Part shown: positions 23,313 through 36,553 of the stretch, piece by piece | Layout of the letters: every line of letters begins with the position of its first letter | How positions within the stretch are numbered: position 1 is the first letter of the stretch | Origin: Alternaria dauci | Taxonomy: Eukaryota > Ascomycota > Dothideomycetes > Pleosporales > Pleosporaceae | Direction: 5' to 3' | Assembly (NCBI RefSeq): GCF_042100115.1 | Contig: NC_091279.1 | Span: 1,178,001 to 1,242,000 of the forward strand | Length of the DNA: 64,000 nucleotides | Notes under the pieces: generated by a model | What the model was told of the DNA's origin: nothing | The model's input: only the letters and a program-made list of their open reading frames with translations | The model's database searches: none | Program-made: the position numbers and the translations under genes

Positions 23313-25322
23313 CTAGTCGCCACCATCTGCCTTCTTGAAATCTTGCAGAATCTCGATACTAGCACTGTAATGCTCAGCCTCCTCAGTATAGGCGTTCTCC
23401 TCCTCCACCATCTCTCGATGGAGACGATCCAGCTCCTCGGCTATACGCTGCTTGTAGGGGGCTATCTCTTTGTCAATTGCCGCTTGCTTGTGAGCAGTCT
23501 CTTTACGCTTCTTGCGGAGTTCATCGAGCTTCTTGCGCTGATCTGCAAGCTGTCGCTCAATTGACATGGGCTTTGGGGTAGGTGAGCGCGGAGGGGTACG
23601 TGGGACTACGGGCTGGGTGAAGGGTGCAGGAGGCGTCGGGACAGGCTTTGTGCGCTTCGGCTCGGGTGTCACGCCAATTGTGGTGGAGGTCTGGCGCTTG
23701 GCTGGTACAGTTGCTACGGGCGGGGTATCTGGTTTCCTTCGCACAGTGGTGATGCCACTGATAGGATCTGATCTGACATTTGGCTTCCTTGCTTGTATGA
23801 CAGGCGACTGCAGAGACTCTCCGACTGCTTCTTTTGCGGCGACCACGGCTTTCTCTGGACGTGCAATTACGGGCCTGGCCTTCAAGCCTGGATGATTGGA
23901 CACCTTCGCGACAACGTTGTCAGCCGGCTCAGGAGGCCTGACGGCAATTCTGTCAACAGACTTATCGCCATCAGTGCTCGTGGAGATAGTAGAGGCGTCA
24001 CTATCTGCCTCGCGATTGGCAAGTGCCTTCTTGACTACTAGAGTTGGGCCTTCGAGAAGCGTCGGAGAATTGCCACAAGTCTCTAGGTCTGCGCTGCTCT
24101 TGTGAGAGACCACGGAAGGTGCTTCGCCGGTGGTAGTATTAGCTTGTTCTGTAATAGGGATCATCGTTGTCGCGTCGGTTGAGTTTGAATTTGGTCTGGG
24201 CTTTTCCTCGGTGGGGATAAAGATCTATAAACAGGTGTTAGGGATAGTCAAAGATTAAACTGGGCCAGAAGTTAAAGTGATAGAGACTTGGAGTAGTGAT
24301 GGAAAATATGTTCAGTGAGTTATTCTCTTACCCTGGAGGTTGGCTGTGCGCTTCTCACCGGAGTAGAAGGCTTGCTGGAGGGCATTGGAGACGATGAGCG
24401 GGAGGAGGCATCTCCGTCGTTCTTACGCGGTCTGTCGCCCAACTGTAGAGGAGGTACGGGATTCAGGAACAGAGTACGTGGTTCTGCCTTCTTTCTGCTA
24501 TTGGGATCATGACTCATCTTCATGTTCTGTGCTAGAATGTCTTCTGAAGAACCATGTAAGCACAATGTTTAAGGTTGATGCTTGACAAACTCACCCTGAC
24601 TTCGATAATGGAAACGAAATATGGCCCAAGGCTCTGTGTCTGGACGTTTCGCGTCCGCCCTGCGCTGCTGAAGACTTGGCTGCCTGTCCTCTAGGAGAGC
24701 AGCGTTCGTCTCGAACGACATCCTGGAAGTCGGAGGGATGACCTTGTAGCTCACCTTCTGTTCCACACTTCCTGCTTGCTTACCTTCAATGCCATCTCCA
24801 ACTGTGTAGTACTTTTTGACCTCACCGATATCGTGCCAAAGTCCTAGCTGTCGTGTAATATATAAACGCAACTCAATAGTTCCAATTGTCTCAGGCGCAT
24901 CGTCTTGTGTCGTAACAGTGTTCAAAAGTGGTGCCACCGTGATGTCGGTGTCGATGATCCCTTTCGAAGTCTTGTACAAGAACTTCGCTGTGTCAATCTT
25001 TTTCTTTTTCTGAACGCTTACAGCCTTCGCCGCGTACGAACTTGCTTTGCGAAGTACTCCGTCTACGATAGTATCGTAAGCCATAGCTAGAGTCTGAGGG
25101 TTGGTTAGATCATCCTGTTGAGCCTGCATAAGTAGGACATACCGTGCCAGAAAATTGGCCTCCGATGCGAGGCTTATGGCCCTCCTCCAAGGCCACGTAG
25201 CAACATATCGCATTGTCCTTTGGATCGATGTGCTCGTTGTACTCTTTCAGTGCCGGAACTTGACCCTCAACGAAGATGTTGACCTCGGCTGTCCTGTCGG
25301 TATCCTTTTCAATGACCTTCAT
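23313..25322 (-). CDS. DUF7918-like protein with C-terminal coiled coil, 600 aa
   Basis: Four exons: 25322-25143, 25093-24595, 24543-24332 and 24224-23313; introns of 49, 51 and 107 nt. The N-terminal 230 residues resemble fungal DUF7918 proteins: an opening strand (VNIFVEGQVPALKEYNEHID), a YVALEEG segment and a later IGTIELRLYITRQLG segment, ending near SRMSFE. The middle is Ser/Pro/Thr-rich and disordered. Near the C-terminus there is a Pro-rich stretch (PPRSPTPKPMSIERQLADQ) and a long charged coiled coil (QRKKLDELRKKRKETAHKQ, then EELDRLHREMVEEENAYTEE). No catalytic motif is visible. The coiled coil suggests self-association or a scaffold role; that is inference. The ATG at 25322 is the first in frame. 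It is divergent from IDH1. Confidence 0.75.
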
Positions 25323-26339
25323 TTCCAGAGCTTCACCGTGAGACGGGGATTGGAAATAATCAAAAATCTTTGAGAACAGCTGAATGGCAATTGTAAGCGA
25401 TCAGAAGATGGTGAATTTGGCGAGATTGTTTGGATGACTAGAAGATCTTCGAACCGCTGATTTATGTTTGTATACCGGCTGGGATCGCTGTTGGCAGTGC
25501 GGGTGTGGCAAAGGTAGTTCAGTGCATGGCCAGATAAGGGGGAGTGGAAGTGGTAGGTGGGAGAAATGAGCAAAGGGATGGAATGCTGTGTTATATATTA
25601 GGGACTTGGTGTAGACAGCTGAGCAGTGAGGTGAAAGTAAGACGGGTCTAGTGCGTGACGTGTGCTGAAGGAGTGTCGCGATGCCACTCGGGGTTCAAGT
25701 GAGAGGCATCTGAAAAGTATCCGGACTTTAGCTGCAAATGAAATTGGTGCATGCCGCGATTGTCCTTGTGTCGTACTGGAAGATGCCCCTCGACTGCTCG
25801 AACAGAGATGTGGCTCAGTGGAGCAGCACCCGCTCAAGAGTTTCAAGGCCACGGGAATGGCTGTCGTTCCACACGACTAACCCTCGATGCCATTGCGACG
25901 TCTGGCGTCATCCATCACTGAAGTGCCTGAACAAGACTTTTGCAGACTACGTGTTAACGATCAAGTTTCTTTATCGTTCATCGAATGACAGGATATCATG
26001 AAGATATGTGGGAACACGTGCGAGGCAAAGTACTCCTACAGTGCCATTATGCCGTCGTCGGTTGCGCAGAGAGGGCTTGGTGGTAGAACCAAAGCACGCT
26101 CGGAATAGGACAATTGCGAACATCGGAAAAAGCAAGTGCCACGAAGAGTGAAAGGCTTGAACAGCAGCGCTGCGCCCGGAGGCAGCAGAGACAGCGAGCC
26201 GCGGCGGAAGGACGGATGCGGTCATTCGCCAAGCGCGGTTTCTTCCTTTGGTTCGGATGCATTTTCGGGCGACGGCAGCTCCAGCTGGTTTCTCTCTACC
26301 TCAAATCCCTCACCACCATCCCAACGCCGCAACCCCACC
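25323..26339. other. Divergent promoter region, DUF7918-like / IDH1
   Basis: About 1 kb between divergent start codons. Open frames on both strands reach 185 codons, but the longest overlaps IDH1 exon 1 and its introns in another frame and is not coding. No repeat or RNA gene recognised. Confidence 0.55.
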
Positions 26340-27721
26340 ATGTTGTCGAGGACCTCTCAAAGAACCGCGCAGGTACGGGCACGTCCATGCGCCTGCAATT
26401 GGCAGACATGGCGGAAATTCGAGTGCTAATGCGCCCATACAGACGCTCCTGCGGGGCGCGAAGCCTGCCGCTCGATGGGCCTCCCCCGTGGCTACTCGAT
26501 GTACGACGACGACGTGAAGCATCCGGAGCAGTGCAAGAGGCTAACGCGGCGACAGCAATGGCCACGGTCACGCAGGACATCTTCAAGCCCACCAAGTTCG
26601 GCGGCAAATACACGGTTACCCTGATTCCTGGTATGCGCGGTAGCCGCCCACAAACCCAAAGCCCTTTCTGAACATGCGCAGGTGACGGTATCGGCGCGGA
26701 GGTGTCCGAGTCGGTCAAGGAGATCTTCAAGGCAGACAACGTGCCCATTGAGTGGGAGCAGGTCGACGTGTCTGGCGTCGACTCCGGCAACGTCCACTCC
26801 GAGGAGCTCCTCCGCGAGTCGATTGCGTCGCTCAAGCGCAACAAGCTCGGCCTCAAGGGCATCCTCCACACACCCGTCGAGCGCTCCGGCCACCGTTCCT
26901 TCAACGTTGCTCTCCGTCAAGAGCTCGACATCTACGCCTCCATTGTCCTCCTCAAGAACATCCCTGGCTACGAGACGCGCCACAAGGACATCGACTTCTG
27001 CATCATCCGCGAGAACACCGAGGGCGAATACTCTGGCCTCGAGCACCAGTCGGTCAACGGCGTCGTCGAGTCGCTCAAGATCATCACGCGCGAGAAGTCG
27101 GAGCGCATTGCCAAGTTTGCCTTTGCCTTTGCGCTCGCCAACAACCGCAAGAAGGTCACCTGCATCCACAAGGCCAACATCATGAAGCTGGCCGATGGTC
27201 TTTTCCGCAACACCGTCAAGAGGGTTGGTGAGGACTACCCCACTCTCGAGACCAACGACATGATTGTCGACAACGCCTCGATGCAGTGTGTCTCCCGGCC
27301 CCAGCAATTCGACGTCATGGTCATGCCCAACTTGTACGGAGGTATCCTGTCCAACATCGGTGCCGGTCTTGTCGGCGGCCCTGGTATCGTCCCCGGCTGC
27401 AACATGGGCCGCAACGTCGCCGTCTTCGAGCCTGGATGCCGTCACGTCGGTCTCGACATCAAGGGCAAGGACCAGGCCAACCCCACTGCTCTGATCCTGT
27501 CCGCCGCCATGATGCTCCGTCACATTGGTCTCGACGACCACGCCAACCGCATCTCGCAGTCCGTCTACAAGGTTATCGCTGACGGGTGAGTTTTCCGCCA
27601 GAACCAAAAAGTAGTCCCCTGACTAACATTCTCCAGCACCGCCCGCACACGGGACATGGGAGGCAACACCACCACTCACGAGTTCACCCGCGCCGTTCTA
27701 AACCAGATGGAGAAGGCATGA
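26340..27721 (+). CDS. IDH1: Isocitrate dehydrogenase [NAD] subunit 1, mitochondrial, 384 aa
   Basis: Five exons: 26340-26372, 26443-26500, 26556-26630, 26682-27585 and 27637-27721; introns of 70, 55, 51 and 51 nt. The enzyme oxidises isocitrate to 2-oxoglutarate in the TCA cycle as a hetero-oligomer with IDH2; subunit 1 is mainly regulatory. The N-terminus is an Arg/Ser/Ala mitochondrial leader (MLSRTSQRTAQTLLRGAK). Then come VTLIPGDGIGAEV, RENTEGEYSGLEHQ, the Lys/Asn block VTCIHKANIMKLADGLF, NASMQCV and GGPGIVPGCNMG. The Ser/Met-type residues, in place of some catalytic ones, and the NIMKLADGLF block favour subunit 1 over subunit 2. Three of the first four exons are very short. Exon 4 is strongly GC-biased at third positions, which creates a long antisense open frame. 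Confidence 0.95.
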
Positions 27722-28018
27722 TTTGACCATCATGATCTCCGTGTTTGCTAAGCTTTGATCTAGCACGATGATGCCGTCAAATCTAGGCCTCGGCTCACAT
27801 TGGGTTAACCTATGCTAGGGAGCAATAACACATTTTCTTAACGATTGGACGCAACGGCACTTGTACAACTACCAGCTGGAATGCGAATAGAGCTGTACTT
27901 GTAGGTGGTATATAGCATGCTGCATGATTGAATTGACCATTCTTATACCCTCGTGAAAATGCCAGAACCAGAACTCCGTGCTATGCGTAACATCGTGATG
28001 ACGGTGTCGTGGGTATAT

Positions 28019-28927
28019 CTAGAATTGGATCCTCCTCTTCCTGCCAGTGTACTTGGACGACGCCTTGACAACCTTGCCTTGCCTCTCCATCTGCTCCTTC
28101 TTCTTCATAATGTATGCTTTGCTGCCCTTGCGCTCCTCGCCCCTCTTCATGCCCTTTGTCTTTCTTCGTGCGTCTTCGACGTCAACGCCTTCCATGCCCC
28201 GCACAACGCCTGTGATGTCGCCATCCAGCGCTCCGCCGCCCACAGTCAGGACAAGATAGGTCTTTGCGCTCTTGGTTCCCATGTCATCTTCTAGAAGACC
28301 CGCACCGAAACCGGCCTTGATGGCTGCCTGCGCCACCATCTTCTTCTGTGCGTCGTTCTTCGGGTAGAACTGACACACCGCCCTCCCTCCTCGCTTCAGA
28401 CTCGCGTAGAGCTGGTTGAAGAACCTCGACAACCTGCCCACAGGACTCTCCTCGCTGGTCTCAGCGTTACAGAGCCATTGGACTGCACTGATGCTGATGG
28501 CAGCGTCAAAGGTTCCTGGTCTGAACGGTACACCTTGGCCTGCGTCGGCTAGCAGCAAATCTCCCTCTACCTCCTTCTCCAACGCAACGCCCAGCATGGA
28601 TGCGCTGATGTCGAAACCAATCCATACGTGTGGGCCGCCTGGTGTCCCTTGTTCTGCAGTCTGCGATAGGATCTCGCCACTGAGACCAGAGCCGCAGCCA
28701 ATGTCGAGAATCATGGAGGGCGAGGAAAGCGCGAGGAGAGAGAGGGCACGGTGGGTCATTGTGGACTGGATCTTTTGGATACGCGACGAGGTTGTGTATT
28801 TTCGGGACTCCGAGTCATTGTAGAAGAGATCGGGGGGTCTGTGGAGAGGTAAGCGCTGGACTCGTTGTTATGCGATTTGCCATGATGCGAAGAGGCGTGC
28901 GTACAGGATGTCTTCGGGGCGCGACAT
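28019..28927 (-). CDS. BUD23: 18S rRNA (guanine-N7) methyltransferase BUD23, 280 aa
   Basis: Two exons, 28927-28905 and 28838-28019, with a 66-nt intron. The start MSRPEDILPPDLFYNDSES matches the Bud23/WBSCR22 family. The SAM-binding motif I is MILDIGCGSGLSGEILSQ, followed by GFDISASML and an AISISAVQWLCNA block. The lysine-rich tail ends KYTGRKRRIQF, as in the family. The enzyme, stabilised by Trm112, methylates N7 of a guanine in 18S rRNA and is needed for late 40S maturation and export. Length matches yeast (275). It converges with IDH1 and is divergent from SVP26 over a 314-base spacer. Confidence 0.96.
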
Positions 28928-29241
28928 GGTTGCGGTTATGGCCTGGGGCTCTCTCTATCTCTCCCTCTCGGTAACGAGCGCAATACTCTCTGATTTGCTT
29001 CAACCTGTGCGATTAGGCTACAAGGGGACCTGCGTGAAGCGAACGTGATCTGTCGGTTGGTCGAGTGATTCGCTCAAGCCAAGAGTTGGACGACTTTTTG
29101 GTGTTGCCCCCCACACTTTGCCGCGGGTCCACGGGTTTCTCCGCTAGCCCTAATGCCACCTTTGGACTGACCTCATCGTGCGCCCGCCAAACTTCCACAC
29201 TCCATCCTTCTTCACATCCCCCCGGAGTGTCAAAAGTCAAC
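28928..29241. other. Divergent promoter region, BUD23 / SVP26
   Basis: 314 bases between divergent start codons; a compact bidirectional promoter is likely. No other feature recognised. Confidence 0.6.
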
Positions 29242-30107
<866 letters not shown>

Positions 30108-30391
30108 GAGCTGGTTCTCTAGGGAATACGATTGTACGAGTAATGCGCATGTCTGATACAACAGCTCTTTGCGCATCGGTCGAGTTCCTACATGTGCTTG
30201 CACTCACCTCTCTTCAAACCCCGCAATGCTCGCGTCATACTCGTGAGAAGAGACAGACAGTATCGCCCGCGAGACCCCCAATCAAACACGCAGCTCACGA
30301 CTAGATCCGCGCCACTTTTTGTCTCTGCTGCCTTCGCACTGTATCAAAATTTTGGGTTGCTCGAAACTATCGTTCCTCTGTCAGTTTTCAA

Positions 30392-31769
30392 ATGGATGGC
30401 CTGCTCTCCTTGTCCACACCCATGGCCGCTCCGACGCCCCAGGTCAAGCCGCCACAGCTGCAGCGCGAGACCGCCTCTCTCCAAATGCAACAGAGCGACC
30501 CGCGTAGTGCACGCAATCTCTTGAGTAAGGTCTTCAAGAAGGGCTGGGATCCTCTGCCCACGGCGAAGAAGTTACAAACGGAGTAAATGACACCTTGCTT
30601 TAGGAAAGTGGCTGCATTGACTAACAACAACACCCAGACACGCTGAGTTGCTGCTTGGTACGCCAATTGGTCGCGACTTCAACCTGATCACCGCCGCCGG
30701 TGTGGAGTTTGAAGTGCACGCCATCATGTTGATCGGCGGCTCGAAGGTGTTGCAGGAGGGGGTGTTCCCAGGTGGTGTAAGACTACCTCTTTTTCTCACC
30801 TCCAATCTAGTCAGGATCATATCCTTGGGTTGATGAACTACTGCTAGAACCTCAGGCGTCGTATACTCAAGGCTGACATAACCAGGTGATGAGCCCTAGC
30901 CCACCCAGTTTTGTGAATTTGCCGTCTCACTTCCATCCCATCCTTGTAGATCAAGTTGTCAGCTTCAGTAAGCATCGCGCATATTGACGAGTTGAGAGAA
31001 CATACTGATCCATGATATAGTTTACACATCGGACTACAAATTCTTTCCTGGCTTAAAAGGCGACCAACTCAAGCAGAGCACTGTCAAGTTCCACCATGCA
31101 ACCCTCATCCCAAACGAGGATTCACCCTCACCTGCCACGGTCGCCCTTGTCGGTATCGTCGAACACGCATATCATCTCCACATTTACGCCCTGGCAGAAG
31201 AGTTGGATTACGATGCACTGAAGTCAGCTGCACATGCGAAGCTCGTCGGATCATTGATCTTTCGTACTTTCGCTCCCGACCTTCTCATGGAGATCATCAA
31301 GACTATCTTCGCACCCGCCGGAACCGCGGAGCGCATCTGCAGAGACGAGGATGGTGCATTGCAGCAACTCGTCGTTGCGGCTGTCCTTGCACACGAAGCC
31401 AAATATTGGACGGAAGCACAGCTCACAGATTTCTCTAATAATATCCAAGGTCCAGAATATGAGGATTTCCGTAACATCTATACTGCCGTCAAGGAAGAGA
31501 CTGGGGAATTCATCAAGCAAGCCGCCATCGCGAAGCAATTGGCGGCGGAGCGCAGGAACGGTCGGGAACTTATGAAGGCGGCCAACTCTAAGCGCGCCAA
31601 TGATGACAAGAACAAGATCTTCGGGAGTGATGGCTCTCCTATGGGCGCCTTAGGTGCACGTCCTATATCTATGAAAGACAAGTTCAAGCGGAGACACGAA
31701 GGGAAGCGTGCCGTTGCTGGGTTTGTAAACGCTGATAGAGACGGAGACATGGATATGGAGGTCGACTAG
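30392..31769 (+). CDS. BTB/POZ-like domain protein, 386 aa
   Basis: Four exons: 30392-30582, 30638-30776, 30886-30967 and 31021-31769; introns of 55, 109 and 53 nt. The reading frame joins DFNLITAAGVEFEVHAIML to LPSHFHPILVDQVVSFIYTSDY and then to VEHAYHLHIYALAEELDYDA, which is the strand-helix order of a fungal BTB domain with its BACK-like follow-on. After the domain come helical and basic segments (AKQLAAERRNGRELMKAAN), ending in an acidic tail (DRDGDMDMEVD). BTB domains mediate dimerisation and often recruit cullin-3; a partner cannot be told here. The second ATG at 30422 is an alternative start. Exon 3 is weakly conserved-looking, so its left edge is the least certain point. Confidence 0.75.
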
Positions 31770-32386
31770 GCTTTCCCGGTTTCGAGGCAACCTGAGTTTG
31801 TGCATGTCACTGTCACATACCTTTCTTAGTCTGGTCATTTTGCGACTGAACTCCCGAAGCGATATCGTAGCAGGTCAGTACATTCGTAGAGTCAACTGTT
31901 CTAGCTATTGATGCGGCGTTTGGCCTTCTTAGATATTCTCAGACTTGGTAGCATCCTTTTGCGATCACGCATCTAGGATAGGAATCTATGAATGAGGTCT
32001 ATGTCCGCTTACGCGCAGCGAGGAGCATGTATCTCGTAGGCCACCATAATAAGAAACTACTTCGTGAATGTTCGCTATAGTTTGTATGCCTGTTCTGATA
32101 AAGGAAGCTTTTGTAAGTACCTCCAGGGTATGGAAATATTGACTGTTCAGGCAAGTGACAGGTGAGAGGCTGCCTTGTTTGCTGCGTGTAATGAATTTGC
32201 AGTCGGGACTTGCCTCCGACTTCCGCCCGAACGCCCCCAACATCATTTTCCGTCTCTACACGTCCCCGCCAGCGACGTTAGTGCCCTAGCCAATTACCAC
32301 TTCTCTGCCATTATTCGAGCATCGCTAGTCTCTGGTTGATTTCTCTTGTTTCTGCGATACGTGGTCGCGCTTGAGTACCTGTTCCT
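31770..32386. other. Intergenic
   Basis: 617 bases between two plus-strand genes: a 3' untranslated region and a promoter. No coding sequence or element recognised. Confidence 0.55.
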
Positions 32387-35300
32387 ATGGCGTGCAACAG
32401 CTGGGAGAAACTGTGCAAGGCTCAGCGCGATTACCCCAAACCGAAGTTCGCAGATGCCTTTGTGCAGAAGTCGCTCAAGAAGACACCCCAAAACCCATTC
32501 CTCCTGGTGCGTCATACTGAGCTCGAAACTGTGCTGCTCCGCTAATTTTGAGCAGGCATGGAAAGCTCGTCTAGGTCTCACACTTAACCATGGACACAAC
32601 GATGTAGTAAACCTAGTCCAACAGGCTTGGGAGCAGCCAGGAGTGAATGACACCCGGTTGCTTTCCTACCTTTACCGGATCATAGCGGAAGCAACGCGCA
32701 GAGACCAAGGGCTAAATCTTAACATTAGCGGCGTGGGCGACGGCAACCTTAAAGTCTGGCAACGTGCTGCGAAAGCATTAGGCCGTAAAGAAGATCGCCA
32801 AGAACTCTGGTCTGCCTTTGGGAAAGCAGCTTTGACAGAGGAATGCTGGGAAGACTTCCGCCTGGTACGTTAGAAGTCGAATCTAGGCTCTCACACGAGT
32901 AGCTCGTGACCATTAGGAGACACAATTCTCCTCATGGCTTCTTCTCCTCACAATGGGGGATTGCGTTATACCACTAAACCGATCTTTGATGCCGCTCGCT
33001 AACATACGATAGGCTGTCTTTCACTACAGCAAGGAGACCAAGGATAGCACCGGATCGGTGTCAGCGAAGAAGCATGCTCACTTCACGCAAATACTCGCTA
33101 TTCAACTCGCTGCCGAACAACAGCGTGGACTTCCGTCAGGCGAGATGAAAAGAAAACTCCAATTCGACCTCGCTCGTAGACTCATGAAGCAAGCATACGA
33201 GGCCGCTCCGGATGACCCGATCGCATTCAAAGATATACGCGATCTACGCTTTATGGGTGAGATTTTTACGCGGCAAGCTAAATGCAATGAGCTCTTGGAG
33301 CACTGGAGTCGCCCACCCACAGCCCTCCAGGATCTCATGAACAGACATCAGGGTGACTTGTGGGACATGAGAATCAGGCTTCCCCGAGACAGTGAAGAAT
33401 GGTCTCTGCTTGAAAGTCAGTGTCTTGCGTATATTGAGCGCGTGACATCGCACCAAGAAAGGTAAGGCGGCTAGAAATCTCCCTAGCACTCCTCAAAATA
33501 GTGGCTAACACGCCTAGCCTTCGAGAAACTTGCGCCTGGAAGCAGGATATTTGGACAAGCTTGCTCCATGCCGCGCAAGAAACGCGGGCCAAGGATGATA
33601 GCATTCATCTTATCTCCGATGTCATACGCCGCACTTTCAAGCCAGATGAATTCCAAAGCCAGGACCGTGGCCTAAGACTAGCGTACATGACACTTCGTCA
33701 GACCGTGGTTCCACAAGCCATGATGTTAGCTGACTGTAAAGCTTACTGGAAGGCCCATGCGAACCTCATCACCTGTTATGCAGACATCCGTCCGTTCGTG
33801 GAAGCCTTGAGTAGAGAGGATCGCAACGAGTTTTCCAAATTTTTGGACGCCGAGTGGGCGGAAATATCTAGGTTGTCGGCGGAAAACAAGTATTCGTATC
33901 AAGATCTGGTTACCTATCACGGAAACCGCCTGAAGTTATGTTATCTTATGTGGATATCGCTGACTACAAAGCCAAGTACGAAATGGCAGGATTATATGGA
34001 GGTTCCTTTAGATATCGCATTAAGAGCTCCCTGGTCACGCTCTCCCAAGTATCCTGGCGGTATCGTTGGAATCTACATCCTCCTCCAAATACATCACAAC
34101 GCCATGCGTAACAAAGAAGACGTCCATCCTTTCGGAACAACGCCGAACTCGCGGATTCTCCTTCAAGCTGCGATGCTCGCACGTCATTTGGTTGCTTGCG
34201 ATAAAGAAAAGCAAGACAGGCCACTAGCACTGCTTGCTGCACGATTACACCTGAACCTCGGTCTAGGGAAATGTGCTTTCCAACTGTACAGCCACACCAA
34301 GTGCAAAGAAATGCTGGTGCATACACTGTCGCCCTATGTCCTTTCCAGGATCTCATTGACACATCCGTTTGGTGCTAAAGGTTATCAAGGCTTCTCAGCG
34401 GAAGAAGAACTTGGCAAGGCTGTTGGCACCATGGAGAGAATGGCGCGCAGAATTGACGACACTCTATATGACGATATGCAATCGCTCCCGTGGGACCAAG
34501 CTATGGAACTTCTGGCTATGAAGCGGAAATTCAAATCGAGCTTGACAAAACATATTTGCAACATCGAGCGCCGCCGTATATCACGATTAAAGGGCGAACC
34601 AGCTGATAACTTGCCGGTTGTTGACCCTAGTAGTAAGTCTCTTTTGTGTTGTAGCTGACTGTCGGCTAACTCATGTAGGCTACCGACACATTTCCGACAA
34701 TGTGGATAGATCTGTGTTCCCAAACTACGAGCACTCTCAGTCTCCTGGACCGCTTACATACATCATGCCCAACACGATTCCCAATATCAACTGGCTATGT
34801 GAGAGCCTTGATGCCTGGGATTCGAGCAGCAGACTGCTCTATAGAGAGACACAAACGCGGGAACTTCAGGGTGATTGGATACGCTCAGCTGCCACACCTC
34901 CGAGCCATAACAAAGAAACTGGACATAACATGACGCCTGCGGAATCCACAGCTCACGAGATGTGGGACTATGTCAACTCTATCATTAAGATGATGTTGTT
35001 AGAAGATTCCCACCGAATTAATTCGCCAGAGCTGCTTTCTTTCGTGGTCAAAACACTACCGGAAGAGATCCATGCGATGAGAACCGTAATGGAAAAACTT
35101 CGTATGCCTGGCGCTACCGGCTTAAAGCTCGAAGACGAGCCTACTATGTTCCACGAGAACATGCTCATCTCTTGCTACACCAAGTTCGAAGTTCTCCGCG
35201 CGCTTATCAAGCTGGTCGAACACCTACGCGAGAAAGTCATCAACGCAAGGAATTCCAGCATGAAGGCTAAGTTGTCGAAAGACTGGGTCAATGACATAGA

Positions 35301-35529
35301 GAGCAAAACAAAGATCTGTTTTGAGGCGATACGCGATGTCGCGCATAGCTATATTCGACTCATCGAAACAAAGGGCCAGGCTGCAATCAAGGCGCAAATA
35401 CGGTGGGGCAGGACAGGCGAGATGCTGAAAGGAGTGCTGACAGACGACGATGTCGAAGCCTATGCCGCTGAATATGTCGATAGCGCTCTGCAAGCTTGGA
35501 AAGGTGTGCTGCAGGTTAAGCTTAAGTAG
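32387..35529 (+). CDS. MDM20: NatB N-terminal acetyltransferase auxiliary subunit (MDM20/NAA25), 947 aa
   Basis: Five exons: 32387-32506, 32556-32864, 33013-33461, 33518-34632 and 34679-35529; introns of 49, 148, 56 and 46 nt. The product is an all-helical TPR-like scaffold that anchors the NatB catalytic subunit to the ribosome; NatB acetylates nascent proteins starting Met-Asp, Met-Glu, Met-Asn or Met-Gln. Supporting blocks are AWKARLGLTLNHGHNDVV, LHLNLGLGKCAFQLYSHTK and SPYVLSRISLTHPFGAKGY, followed by the late helices of the family. Total length fits (fungal members about 900-1000). Intron 2 is long for this genome and could contain a small skipped exon. In yeast, loss affects actin cables and mitochondrial inheritance. 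Confidence 0.88.
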
Positions 35530-36553
35530 ACAAACAGGGCGCCAATGTAACCAACCTGGTTTTGCATATGCTTCCTTCTCTATGTGAAGTTCTGTAAAGA
35601 CAATTCAATTCTGCAGTAAGACCACAATGTGTCAGTTCTTGTATCCAGAACTATCTTAAAGCTTTCATCGCAAGTTTGTCGATGAAGGATACAGATACCC
35701 TGCCTTTATTCACTAGATTGATGGTAAGACCATCAGCATACGTGGAAGCGTCGTGACCCGGTTCCTTTGCGGGTACAACATATACCTTTTCATACTCTCC
35801 CAGTAGAACGAAAGTGAGTGACTTAATATTACCGCATCACCATCGCCACCATAGCCCAAGAACCATTTATGATTCATATGTGACTCAAAAACCACCAGTC
35901 TCCCAGTAGAAACAAAACCATCAATACCTACACCCGCTCAGGGGAGTATGAATCAGAAAGTGGTCTGTCCTAGAGACTTGACAGTCCTCCACGCAAGCAC
36001 TGCTGTGATCGCGAAATCCCCATGACACTGGAAACTATCATCAACACTGAACTGGAATTTATCACTGTCATCTACTGCTGCATGTGTTACCGTGCTCTCC
36101 CTTTTTCCCGCACCTTCGTTTTCTGTAGGTACTTCTGTCGTTCAGACTTTGTCTCATCCCAGGTAGGAGCGACCGGATGTGGTAGCAAGCACTGCACATC
36201 CTATCCTCGTACTTTCGCTATGAACTCATAGTTATCGCTGTGCACCAATCTCCCGTCCTGCACCACATTGATACGCGGGCGATAATTTTCTATATGCGGT
36301 CTACTCAGTCGAATCTTCTGGCTCGTAGTGAAGCCGCAAACACTGTATCCCTACATCCAACTCACGTTCACCTCATTTTTAGCTCCGCCATCATTGCTAT
36401 TTCATTGCTCACCGAGGAATTCCCAAAGTTGGTCTCTCACTGCTAGCTTGGCTTCCTGCGTCGCTCAGCTTTGATGCAACTCTATCTTTTGCACCTGCGA
36501 ACACTTTACTGTCAACACCACGCAAGCCTTGGGCGATTGTCTCTGCGGACGCA
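35530..36553. other. Intergenic (1.0 kb)
   Basis: Between two plus-strand genes. AT-rich in the first half, with short open frames only. I see no RNA gene, repeat or transposon remnant. Confidence 0.55.

Noticed and set aside
26492..27607. A 371-codon minus-strand open frame opposite IDH1
   Set aside because: It mirrors the GC-biased third positions of IDH1 exon 4, has no family resemblance and ignores the IDH1 introns. A shadow of the real gene.
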